Positions 55,987 through 64,000 of a DNA stretch of 64,000 bases are shown in pieces; within the stretch, counting starts at the first letter, position 1; each line of letters begins with the position of its first letter. The stretch covers positions 504,806-568,805 of the forward strand of contig SDUX01000009.1 in the NCBI GenBank assembly GCA_008729055.1. Reading direction: 5' to 3'. Below the pieces are notes generated by a model. It saw only the letters and a program-made list of their open reading frames with translations, was not told the origin of the DNA and made no database searches. This stretch comes from Pyropia haitanensis (taxonomy: Eukaryota; Rhodophyta; Bangiophyceae; Bangiales; Bangiaceae). A program made the position numbers and the translations under genes.

Positions 55987-56030
55987 CCGCTGGAGTCGAG
56001 TTGACCCCACAGACCTCGGCGGCAGGTCAA
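55974..56030 (+). promoter_or_regulatory. Programmed -1 ribosomal frameshift signal (slippery heptamer plus predicted H-type pseudoknot)
   Basis: The heptamer G GGA AAC (55974-55980) is in the correct phase of gag. A 5-nt spacer contains the gag stop's first bases. Stem 1 pairs GCCGC (55986-55990) with GCGGC (56019-56023), extendable by three pairs including two G-U. Stem 2 pairs loop bases TTGACC (56001-56006) with GGTCAA (56025-56030), which makes a pseudoknot. The pol frame has a TGA at 55971-55973 and is open exactly from the heptamer onward. Confidence 0.85.
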
Positions 56031-59000
56031 GGGGAACTTCACCCGACGCCGACGCAGGGGCGGGTGAAGCTCTTACAACGCCCTCGAGGGGTGAGACCTC
56101 AAGGCAAGGCCCCCTCGCAGCGATACGACCCAAGTCGGATCGTATCTGTCTTGGTAGGGAGTAACTACCAAGTCGCAGCCAGACTTTGGCTGTATGATGG
56201 GTACGAGTTTGCTTCTCGTGTCATAGTCGACACGGGTTCGCCGGTATCCCTCATCAGGCAAGAGTTGTTGCCTGAGGGAGTCGAGGTGAGTCAAGTTGAC
56301 CGCTCGACATGGCGTATGTTTGATGTCAATGGGGGACTCCTCCCCATTGTGGGTTCAATTGCATTGAGTGTATGCATTGGGTCATACCAGACTGAGGTGA
56401 CCTTTGGGGTTGTACCACGCATGTCGGTCCCAGTACTCCTGGGTACCGACTACGTGGACACCCACGTACCCGAAGTCCGGGGACCCGAAGGGTTTATTCG
56501 CATGCTCAATGGGGAAACTGTCCCCATCTTGCGTAAAGGGGCCACTGTCTCCCCGAAGACTCCCAAGCCACGGGAGAGTCCTCGTAAGACAGATGGCAGC
56601 ACTGAGTCGGTGCATGTGCTGAAGGGAGTGTGCATTCCTCCCCGGTCGAGGACGTATGTACAAGTTCGTACATCGTTTCAGGGAAATGGGTTTGTATTCC
56701 CCCTCGACAAGACATATGAGAAGCACCAGGTGCAAGTTGCACCTGGACCCATGACTTGTGGGACTGACCAGACCTGGGTCGTCGAGGTCCTCAATGTGTC
56801 GAAGACTCCTCGACGCATCCCCCGTGGGATGAAGATCGCGAGCATCTCCACCCACGAGGGGAATGTCACCGCTGTGACTCAACAGCAGTGGACGGCAATG
56901 GAGGAGAAGACTCCCTTTCCTCCTGACCCAAAGCCGTCGGCAGACTCGCCGACGGTGCACCGGGAAAATGTCCCGAAGTGCCTGCATGATCGCTTGGATA
57001 AACTCATCCAAAAGCACCACAAGTTGTGGAATGGTGACCTTGGACTCATCAAGGCCACCGAACACAGAATCGTGTTGAAGCCTGGGGTCAAGCCAGTCCG
57101 CTTGAACCCCTACCGTATGGGCCCTGCCTCTCGGGAACTTACCCGGAAGCAGGTCCAACGGATGAAGGACCTTGGGGTTATTGAGCCCAGCTCAGGCGAG
57201 TGGGCCAGCCCCATAGTCCTGGTGCCCAAACCCGACGGCACCATGCGGTTTTGCATTGACTACCGCAAGTTGAATGAACGGACGGTAAAGGACAGTTACC
57301 CTTTACCCCGTATGGACGATTGCCTCGACTCACTTGGCGAGGCAAAGTTCTTCTCCACGTTGGACTGCAACGCGGGGTACTGGCAGATCCCCATACGTAA
57401 GGAGGATCGGCCACTCACGGCCTTCACGTGTCACTGTGGAGTTTATCAGTGCGTGAGGTTGCCGTTTGGGCTATGCAATGCACCTGCGACTTTCCAGCGT
57501 GCTATTGACATGATACTTGCCGGAGTCAAATGGCAGTATGCCCTCGTCTATTTAGACGACATCATTGTGTTCTCCGGAACTGCCGAAGAACACTTGTCCC
57601 ACTTGGACAATGTGTTCACCCTGCTGAGTAGGGCAGGAGTGACACTGAAGCCAGCCAAGTGCCACCTCTTCAGTAACGAGGTGGCCTACCTAGGTCATGT
57701 GGTTCGACCGGGTAGCATCAGTGTCAACGAGAAAAACCTCGTGGCACTGCGTCGGGCGAGTTACCCCGTGACGCAGACACAGCTCAGGAGTTTTCTGGGC
57801 ATGTGCAATGTGTACAGACGCTTCACGGCGAACTTTGCCAAAGTGTCTGCACCCTTGAACCGCTTGGTAAGTCCCAAGCGGCCCAAGCGCCTCGACCCTC
57901 CGACCCGAGAGGAGCGAGAAGCGTTTGAGAGGTTGAAAGAACTTCTTTGCAACCCGCCGGTGTTGGCCATCCCCAGACTCGGGGGCCACTACATCATAGA
58001 TGTGGACGCGAGTTACGACCAACTTGGTTGTTGCTTGCTCCAACAACAGACCACGGGCGAGTACCTGCCCGTGGGCTACTACAGTAAGGGCCTGTCCCCG
58101 GCACAGAAGAACTACACTGTGACGGAGCTGGAAGGCCTGGGCGTAGTATGGGCAGTCACCATGCTACGACCCTACATCGAAGGAGGGAGGTTCCTCGTTC
58201 GATGTGATCACCGAGCCCTGAAGTGGATACTTACCACTACAGCGTGCTCGAACAATCGACTCAATCGATGGCGACTTCGCCTCGCTGAGTTTGACTTCGA
58301 CGTTGAGTATAAGTCGGGTCAAAAGCACGCGGTTGCGGACGCGATGTCACGCATACCGACGGATGGGTACGACTCAGTACCCATCCCAGAGGAAATCCCT
58401 CATGTGGGAGTCACCACACGGTCGGGGTCAGTACTCGACCCGAGGCGGCCGGAGATGGCCCGCCTCCTACCCCTGCCTAAGGACAAACTCGTCCAGGTAC
58501 AAGAGTCTGACAAACTCTGTCAGCAACTCAAGAAGGAGTTGGACAGTCCCGAACCAACTCGGTTCTTCTTGAGTGAAGACGGCATTTTATGCCGGCGGGG
58601 ACATACCCAAGGAGAACAACAAGTTGTTGTTCCTGAGAGTCTGAGGAAGGACATCCTCCAACGGGAACACTCCTCACCGTTGGGTGCCCACCCAGGGTCG
58701 ACTAAGTTATATCAGACCCTGAGGAAAAAATATTATTGGCCATCACTTGTGGCTGATGTGTATGGGCATGTGGCCTCGTGCGCGACTTGCGCACAAAACC
58801 GACTCATGGAGGCCAGAGAGACGTCCACTATGCGCCTCTTCCCTGCGACGGAGCCGTTCGCAGCGATTGCTGTGGACCTACTTGGTCCACTGCCTCGGAC
58901 ACCAGAAGGGTATGAGTACCTTCTGGTGATGTGTGATCGCTTTACTAAGCTCACACGGGTGGCCCCACTCAAGGACACCACTGCCTTGGACGTCTTGAGC

Positions 59001-59966
59001 GAGTTGCTCGACGTCTGGATAGCCAGTTATGGTATCCCGGACTCTGTCCTTTCGGACAACGGACCGCAGTTCGCGTCCGTCCTATACCAGGGAGTCCTGA
59101 AGATGCTCGGGGTGGAAACAAACTACGCCACCCCGTACCACCCCCAGACTAATGGGCAGGTGGAGCGCTTCAATAAGACACTAGTGCGCCAGTTGCGTCA
59201 CTATGTGCACGACCATGTAGTCACATGGGCGCGCTACGCGTCACTACTCGTGACAGCGTACAACTCCCAAGTGCACAGTAGCACGGGAGAGGCACCATTC
59301 GCCTTTGTATGTCCACGGCGACTCAAGCCAGTGGCCATTGAACGCCTCACCCAGACTGAGGGTGACACGTCGACCCAAACTCCGGGTCAAGCTAAGGCCG
59401 CCCTCCTCCATAAATTGGAAGAGATGATACCCCTTGTCCAGAAGACCATGGACAAGGCGCAGGCGAGGTACAAAAAGAATTTCGACATCCGAGTTCGGAG
59501 TCGACGTACCCCCCTCCGAGTTGGAGAATGGGTGTACGTGAATGCCCACGACAAACCGGGCGGGAAATTGGTCTTCAAGACTCTGGGACCATATCAAATA
59601 TTGAAGACGGATGGGCGTCGGTTGACCATCGAGAGTGACGATGGCATCCGTACTATCAATGGGAATCACGCAACTCGCGCTCCCGAACCACCCGAGGGAG
59701 ACCCAGCTTGGGCTCGGGCACTCAAGGCATGGCAAGTCCCAGCCTTGCCGTCAACTTCCAATAAGCCAATGGAAGCCGTGTTCGATAAATTCGTCGGACA
59801 CGGGTACGATGAATCGGGGCGACTCATGCTCCGTGTCAAATGGTTTGGGTATGGGTCGGACTCCGACACATGGGAATATGTGGAGGACCTTCCAACTGAG
59901 AAGGTCCGTCGGTATTGCCACGTGGCAAAAATACCTATGAGGCGTCGCCCAACTCAGGCGACGTAG
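55974..59966 (+). CDS. Retrotransposon pol: protease, RT, RNase H, integrase, chromodomain
   Basis: An open frame of 1330 codons in the -1 frame relative to gag, with no ATG near its start (first usual-looking residues follow the slippery site). Domains in order: aspartic protease (IVDTGSPVSL near 56225, LLGTDYVD); RT (YRKLNERTVKDSYPLPRMDD, FSTLDCNAGYWQI, YLDDIIVF near 57548); RNase H (YIIDVDASYDQLG, NYTVTELEGLGVVWA, CDHRALKWI); integrase with HHCC zinc region (HPGSTKLYQTLRKKYYWP, CATCAQNR) and DDE core (AVDLLGP, LSDNGPQFAS, HPQTNGQVERF); and a C-terminal chromodomain (LMLRVKWFGYG, DTWEYVEDLP). All catalytic residues visible are intact. The chromodomain probably directs integration to modified chromatin. 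Confidence 0.96.
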   Translation, partial: GKRLAAGVELTPQTSAAGQGELHPTPTQGRVKLLQRPRGVRPQGKAPSQRYDPSRIVSVLVGSNYQVAARLWLYDGYEFASRVIVDTGSPVSLIRQELLPEGVEVSQVDRSTWRMFDVNGGLLPIVGSIALSVCIGSYQTEVTFGVVPRMSVPVLLGTDYVDTHVPEVRGPEGFIRMLNGETVPILRKGATVSPKTPKPRESPRKTDGSTESVHVLKGVCIPPRSRTYVQVRTSFQGNGFVFPLDKTYEKHQVQVAPGPMTCGTDQTWVVEVLNVSKTPRRIPRGMKIASISTHEGNVTAVTQQQWTAMEEKTPFPPDPKPSADSPTVHRENVPKCLHDRLDKLIQKHHKLWNGDLGLIKATEHRIVLKPGVKPVRLNPYRMGPASRELTRKQVQRMKDLGVIEPSSGEWASPIVLVPKPDGTMRFCIDYRKLNERTVKDSYPLPRMDDCLDSLGEAKFFSTLDCNAGYWQIPIRKEDRPLTAFTCHCGVYQCVRLPFGLCNAPATFQRAIDMILAGVKWQYALVYLDDIIVFSGTAEEHLSHLDNVFTLLSRAGVTLKPAKCHLFSNEVAYLGHVVRPGSISVNEKNLVALRRASYPVTQTQLRSFLGMCNVYRRFTANFAKVSAPLNRLVSPKRPKRLDPPTREEREAFERLKELLCNPPVLAIPRLGGHYIIDVDASYDQLGCCLLQQQTTGEYLPVGYYSKGLSPAQKNYTVTELEGLGVVWAVTMLRPYIEGGRFLVRCDHRALKWILTTTACSNNRLNRWRLRLAEFDFDVEYKSGQKHAVADAMSRIPTDGYDSVPIPEEIPHVGVTTRSGSVLDPRRPEMARLLPLPKDKLVQVQESDKLCQQLKKELDSPEPTRFFLSEDGILCRRGHTQGEQQVVVPESLRKDILQREHSSPLGAHPGSTKLYQTLRKKYYWPSLVADVYGHVASCATCAQNRLMEARETSTMRLFPATEPFAAIAVDLLGPLPRTPEGYEYLLVMCDRFTKLTRVAPLKDTTALDVLSELLDVWIASYGIPDSVLSDNGPQFASVLYQGVLKMLGVETNYATPYHPQTNGQVERFNKTLVRQLRHYVHDHVVTWARYASLLVTAYNSQVHSSTGEAPFAFVCPRRLKPVAIERLTQTEGDTSTQTPGQAKAALLHKLEEMIPLVQKTMDKAQARYKKNFDIRVRSRRTPLRVGEWVYVNAHDKPGGKLVFKTLGPYQILKTDGRRLTIESDDGIRTINGNHATRAPEPPEGDPAWARALKAWQVPALPSTSNKPMEAVFDKFVGHGYDESGRLMLRVKWFGYGSDSDTWEYVEDLPTEKVRRYCHVAKIPMRRRPTQAT

Positions 59967-61599
59967 CCAGAGGTACGTCACCCCCACCCCAAAGTCGGGG
60001 AGGGGGATGACTCCCCCCACTGAGTCAAGTAGGGGGGAGGTGTCACAGTCGATACCAACAAAACAAAATTCTTCTTGATCATTAAGGGGGGGGACACGAC
60101 CCACGCCCCCGCCGACATCTTGACCAACTTGGTGATGTAGAGCTCTGGAGGGGGGACACGACCCACGCCCCCCGTCACCACCCCTTGACCGACTTGGCGA
60201 GGGCGAGCTCCGCGGGAAGTGGGACGACTCCACCCACGACCCGTAACACCTCCCCCGACTCAAGCACATAAAAAGACAAAAGAAAAAAAAAAAAAAATAA
60301 CAATAATGGGGGGGGGGGGGAACCGACTCGCGTCACCCCCACCGACGGCCGCCCGACCCAGGGGCGGAAGAGAAAGCAGCACCCCCACGGACAGCCGCCC
60401 GACACAGAGGCGGACAGGGACGACACACGCCCCGCCGACGAGCGCCCGACCCACGGGAGGGAGGAGGACGACAACACCACCACGGCCGCCGACCGCCCGA
60501 CCCACGGGAGGAAGAGGGACACACCACCCCGACCGCCGACCGCCCGACACACGGGAGGGAGGAGGACGACAACACCACCACGGCCGCCGACCGCCCGACC
60601 CACGGGAGGAAGAGGGACACACCACCCCGACCGCCGGCCACCCGACACACGGGAGGAAGAGGAAGGCGCACCACCCGCCGACGGACGCACGACCCCGCAG
60701 AGGGAGGAAGGGAAGACCCACACCCGACCGAAAGGGGGAGCACGCGCCCGACACAGGGGCCGGGAAGGGCGGAGCAGCGCCCCGACCGCCACCCCGCACC
60801 CCAGACACCAAGGGGGGAAAGGGGAAAGAAAAGGGGAGAAGCGCCCCGACCGGACGGCCCCGGGGGGAAAACTCTCGCCCCGGGGGAAGCGTCACCCCGA
60901 CCTGGGGTGAGGCGACGGATATGGGGGCGGAGTGGCAACTCACCCCCCGCCCCCCCCCGGCACCTGAGGAGCCCGAGCCCAGTTGGCTCGGTGCCCCCCT
61001 GGAGATACTCCTCCTGCGTGTCCCTGGAAACTCCCAGGAACAGCAACAGGAGGAGGTGCCCGTTATGTGCGAGGTGTGCCGAGTGGGCACACCCCGCACC
61101 CTGCACGAGGTGTGCCGAGTGAGCACACCCCGCGCCCCGCGTGCGGCGTACCCAGGCGGCACGCCACGCCCCGCACCCGGCGTGCCAAGGCGGCACGCCA
61201 GGCCCTCGGAGGGAGGGGGGGTGATGAGTCACCACGCCCCACCCCTCGCGGGAGGTTATGTGGAAGGGGGGGGGGTGCGGGCGGACACTGCACTAGCCCC
61301 CCCCCCCCTGACACGGCCCACGCGACCCGGGCCACGAGATGTGCTCGACCGCCCCGGGCGCGGGCGGGCCCGCGCGACACGAGTTTGTGGGCGCGGCGCC
61401 CCTGGCCCCTACGTGTCCCTCACGACACTGGGCCAGATCTTTCCGTCCACCCAATGAGGTGCGAGCTTCACGAGTTGTGATTCTCGTATCCTTAGCCCCC
61501 CTACCTGGGGAGATGCAATCTCGCCACCCTTAGGGACATCTGCAAGTGGCAGATGATTGGACGTCCGCCGGGACGGCTGGACTGTTGAGGAGGGGGAAA
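59967..61599 (+). other. Non-coding-looking GC-rich tract between pol and 3' LTR, with internal repeats
   Basis: Contains two imperfect 60-bp copies starting GGGGGGACACGACCCACG (about 60086 and 60148), a 15-A run followed by ATAACAATAATG and a G run (60283-60320), then about 60-bp tandem units (60435-60660), then about 38-bp repeats with GTGTGCCGAG (61070-61200), then the polypurine tract. A 412-codon frame (60219-61457) is open in + but looks like Pro/Arg/Thr repeats; it has no recognisable domain. Confidence 0.65.
60435..60660 (+). repeat. Tandem repeat of about 60 bp inside the retrotransposon
   Basis: Alternating units start GCCGACCGCCCGACCCACGG and GACCGCCGACCGCCCGACAC; pairs of units repeat as an approximately 120-bp block about twice. 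Each unit carries ACGGGAGGAAGAGG or ACGGGAGGGAGGAGG. Imperfect copies continue to about 60660. Confidence 0.7.
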
Positions 61600-62120
61600 T
61601 GTGACAAACCCCGAATCTGGGTTTGAATATTCGGAGCAAGTGGCTCAGAATTGAGATTGGATTTCACCCGACCCATGAGTGAAATATTTCGATTTCAGCT
61701 CGAAATTCCGACTGGGATTTTCGGCACCCCATTTGCAGAGTATTGCAGTGGTTCGTATCTTGGGGATTTTTGCGCGGGAGCCAGACGGATTTCTACGCTT
61801 GCTTGCTTTGATTGTGGAGCCTTTTTATTGGGTGGTCTGAGTGTTCATTTTTTGAGTGTTTTGCGAGGGGTGTGCGCGCGCATGCGTGCACACGAGGGTT
61901 TATATGCGCGGGACAGCAAGGCGGGGAGGGCCCCCCTTGGCTGCCAAGTAAACTCCGTCTGGCTCCGACACATCTTGTTCGTGCCTTGGCGAGTCGGCCA
62001 CTCGTCACACGCAAGTCGCGTGTTGGTGTTGCACGGGTTGCTTCCGGTGTTCCAAGTTGGGACCCGAGCGTGCGTGTTCCGCCCCCACAAGTTGTGGGTC
62101 GGCGTAGCCGTACTGCTACA
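61600..62120 (+). repeat. 3' LTR (521 bp)
   Basis: Same length as, and no visible difference from, the 5' LTR. Preceded by the polypurine tract and followed by the GTCAA target duplication at 62121. Confidence 0.97.
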
Positions 62121-62652
62121 GTCAAGACAACATCAATTTTTGTTGGAACAGGTGATAGTCCAGTAGACTGTCCCGTTTGGAAACGTTCCTCTACAGAGTC
62201 TCGTTAGTTTGACCTGAGCTGGAGAACTTCTTGTACACTGGTCAGAAGCATGACCCCTGCTCAGCAATCATTTAGGAACAGCGAGCAAGATGACGATTGA
62301 GAACTAAGCGCAAATAGACCCGCAGATCGACCAGGCGCGGTCGCACCACGCAGCACACCTCGGTTAGGCACAAGAGATAAGCAGTAAAACGGAAGAGACG
62401 GAGAACTAAGCGAAAATAGACCCGCAGATCGACCAGGCGCAGTCGCAGCACGCCACACACCTCGGTCAGGCACAAGAGACAAGCAGTAAAACGGAAAAGA
62501 CATAAGCTGAAACGTACATCAGACCATCTGGACTTCAAGGTCTCACCTGTGCGCTTGTGGGGGTGTGCATTCGGGTCGATGCCCCCATCGGCATACTCTG
62601 CAGGCTCCTAAAATGTTGTGGGGCCCTTGAACATAGGCGCCACAACGACCAC
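62121..62652. other. Right flank of the insertion with a tandem duplication
   Basis: Begins with the GTCAA target duplication. It contains the 102-bp duplication listed separately. No gene supported. Confidence 0.5.
62299..62502. repeat. Tandem duplication, two copies of about 102 bp
   Basis: GAGAACTAAGCG begins at 62299 and at 62401. The copies share AATAGACCCGCAGATCGACC and GCAGTAAAACGGAA, with scattered differences (for example GCGGTCGCACC versus GCAGTCGCAGC). Both read as related frames on the minus strand (FYCLSLVPxRGV). Confidence 0.85.
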
Positions 62653-63237
62653 TCAAACAGACCCACGAGAGATCCGCGCTTCTTGCTGCTGGCGTGGCAT
62701 TACACCTCGCGACGTGACGACGCCGGCAGCGACCTCCGAAGCACACAAAATCCGCGCTAAGCGCGCCTGCTCATGTTTAGTAAATTGCGGGGCCCTTAGC
62801 GTCGTCTCCACTCTGGGACCCGCGCTTGTGTTGATCCCGCTCGGGCCGCCGCTTGTGGCCAGCGTGAGGAGCACAGCCGGAAACGCCGATGTCGGCAACG
62901 TCAGTCGCTCGCATGTGCCGGCACCAGCCGACGATGCGGTCGGGGCAGCGTCAGCAGTGGCCATGCCGCGGACAGACACTTCGACAGGAGCAGCCAATGA
63001 TGTGGCCAGCACGGGCCCGTTGCTTGATGGGTCGGACAGGGACGGCGCCTGGCCGTGCGACGTGGCAGCCGTCATCAAGGCCCCCGCACGAGCTGGGGCC
63101 GCACGGTCGCCGTGGGCCCGCAGTACCACGCCATTCGCGCGGCAATGCTCCACCAGGGCGGGCTTGAAGCCATCAGTAGGAAGACCTGGTTCGCTCAGCA
63201 ACATGCGCAGGGTCTCGACGTTAAAACACGACGCCAT
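62653..63237 (-). CDS. Protein with SAP-like N-terminus, probably transposon-related
   Basis: 194 residues from ATG 63237. The N-terminus MASCFNVETLRMLLSEPGLP, continuing TDGFKPALVEHCRANGV, has the helix-turn-helix pattern of SAP/LEM-like DNA-binding motifs (two amphipathic helices joined by G-L-x-x-x-G-x-K). The centre is Ala/Ser/Thr-rich. The C-terminus (KHEQARLARILCASEVAAG then SRGVMPRQQQEARISRGSV) is helical and basic. I do not recognise the full family. It lies just beyond the LTR insertion, on the same strand as the small ORF on the other side (52963-53316), so both may have been parts of one older element. Confidence 0.4.
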   Translation of the reverse strand: MASCFNVETLRMLLSEPGLPTDGFKPALVEHCRANGVVLRAHGDRAAPARAGALMTAATSHGQAPSLSDPSSNGPVLATSLAAPVEVSVRGMATADAAPTASSAGAGTCERLTLPTSAFPAVLLTLATSGGPSGINTSAGPRVETTLRAPQFTKHEQARLARILCASEVAAGVVTSRGVMPRQQQEARISRGSV

Positions 63238-64000
63238 GGTGGTCGGAAGACGGAAGGATGCGGCTGGGCACAGGCGAAGAACCGGATGTAACTCTCGGCA
63301 GGAGGCTCTGAGTGCTAGTTGGACTGGAAAGAGCTGACCACGACGTTGCGCGATGCGAAGAAAAAAAATTGAGTACTGATCGAGAATAACTTCAGTGACG
63401 CTGCAAGAATTTCAACAGTGCAAATGTTGATCGCTCGCTCCAACTCTCATGCGACGCGGCGCGGCGCGGCCTGTTAACGTACGCGGCATCGCCGCGTATG
63501 TTGACGAGCTGCGCCTCACTGCAGGGCCTCACCGCGAGCCGCTAGCCAATAAAAACGTCAAATAGCGGGGTGCGCTTCCTGCGAACGCGGTCTGCGAACA
63601 GGCCTCAACAACGTTGGCACCTTGAGATTCAATCAAACCAAATCAAGGTTGAATTGGCATTGAATTCAAAGAAGGTCGGCAGAGGGCAGGTTGAATTCAA
63701 CTCGAAACGTGGCGCAACATGGCGGACTTGCTACGCAGATCCAGTCAAGGACTAGTTGCGGGCACCTCGCGGCGCGTTAGCGATCATGAGCACTGTCTGC
63801 TCGTCTGGGGCGGGCCCGCTCAACGTGCGTCCCCCGTCGACTTCAGACAGCACGCAGCATACGTGACGCGGAAGCAGTGGGGGTAGCTCCGGAGGATTAG
63901 CTTTACTGTGAGAGTCGTTCCTTTAGCTGACTTGTACCATCTATTGAAGGTACAGTCAACAACGTCAGGACCAACTTGTATATGAACACGTAGCAGCCAA
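63238..64000. other. Window end, no gene seen
   Basis: Mixed composition, AT-richer from 63350 (AAAAAAAATTGAG). A GCGGCGCGGCGCGGCC stretch lies near 63456, and a GTTGAATT motif recurs three times at about 63600-63700. No supported gene or RNA. Confidence 0.4.

Larger units (their letters stand above)
53398..62120 (+). mobile_element. Complete Ty3/gypsy chromovirus LTR retrotransposon (8723 bp)
   Basis: Bounded by two direct 521-bp LTRs (53398-53918 and 61600-62120) starting TGTGACAAAC and ending CTGCTACA. They are flanked by a 5-bp duplication GTCAA (53393-53397 and 62121-62125). A polypurine tract GAGGAGGGGGAAA (61587-61599) directly precedes the 3' LTR. A candidate primer-binding site TGGTGGATCAGC begins at 53921, two bases after the 5' LTR; the tRNA is not identified. 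gag and pol are in different frames linked by a -1 frameshift signal. The domain order protease, RT, RNase H, integrase, chromodomain places it in the chromoviruses. A 1.6-kb GC-rich tract lies between pol and the 3' LTR. Both ORFs are intact and the LTRs appear identical, so the insertion is recent. Confidence 0.97.

Noticed and set aside
61800..62090. ORFs within the LTRs (53449-54102 and 61651-62166)
   Set aside because: Identical because the LTRs are identical; no domain; LTRs are not expected to code here.

Overview
The window is GC-rich eukaryotic nuclear DNA. It has short spliceosomal introns (GT-AG, about 55-570 nt, zero to three per gene), plastid transit peptides, thylakoid-lumen and secretory proteins, two cytosolic ribosomal proteins, and a secreted Hedgehog-type Hint protein. 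Together with very high GC, long G and C homopolymers and few introns, this fits a bangiophyte red alga (Porphyra/Pyropia type) best. That assignment is inference; nothing here fixes the species. No tRNA, rRNA or CRISPR feature was found.

Region 1-48000 is gene space. In order: an unidentified multi-pass membrane protein (+, 5' end outside the window); a plastid alpha/beta-hydrolase (+); an HspBP1/Fes1-type Hsp70 exchange factor (+); the APC/C subunit CDC27/APC3 (-); a secreted PI-PLC-C1-type phospholipase C (+); a PH-domain protein kinase (+); ribosomal eL43 (+) and eS21 (-); an SR splicing factor (+); a secreted phytase-like esterase (-); the Hint protein (+); a DUF1499 lumenal protein (-); ribophorin I/OST1 (+); a uroporphyrinogen-III methyltransferase-like protein (-); an acidic Ala-rich protein (+); a NET-domain protein (-); a Rubisco-LSMT-type SET methyltransferase (+); an Mpv17/PMP22 C-terminal domain (-); and a TMEM151-like membrane protein (-). 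Several neighbours are divergent pairs with gaps of about 0.4-1.2 kb. Most intergenic DNA is low-complexity G/C-rich sequence with minisatellites.

In at least five of these genes (HspBP1, CDC27, PH-kinase, NET, LSMT) recognisable domains continue only by changing reading frame, usually inside a run of 8-15 G or C. Either the assembly has homopolymer length errors or the runs vary in the genome. These genes are described by domain continuity rather than by one open frame.

Region 48000-64000 is a transposon-rich island: a pogo/CENP-B-like DDE domain fused in frame with Ty1/copia gag-protease remnants (-), a deleted and frameshifted PIF/Harbinger transposase (+), and a complete Ty3/gypsy chromovirus at 53398-62120. 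The chromovirus has identical-looking 521-bp LTRs, a 5-bp target duplication (GTCAA), a polypurine tract, separate gag and pol frames and a C-terminal chromodomain. Its gag-pol junction carries a textbook -1 frameshift signal: the heptamer GGGAAAC followed by a predicted H-type pseudoknot, with the gag stop immediately after. It sits between two small minus-strand reading frames that may once have belonged to a single older element.
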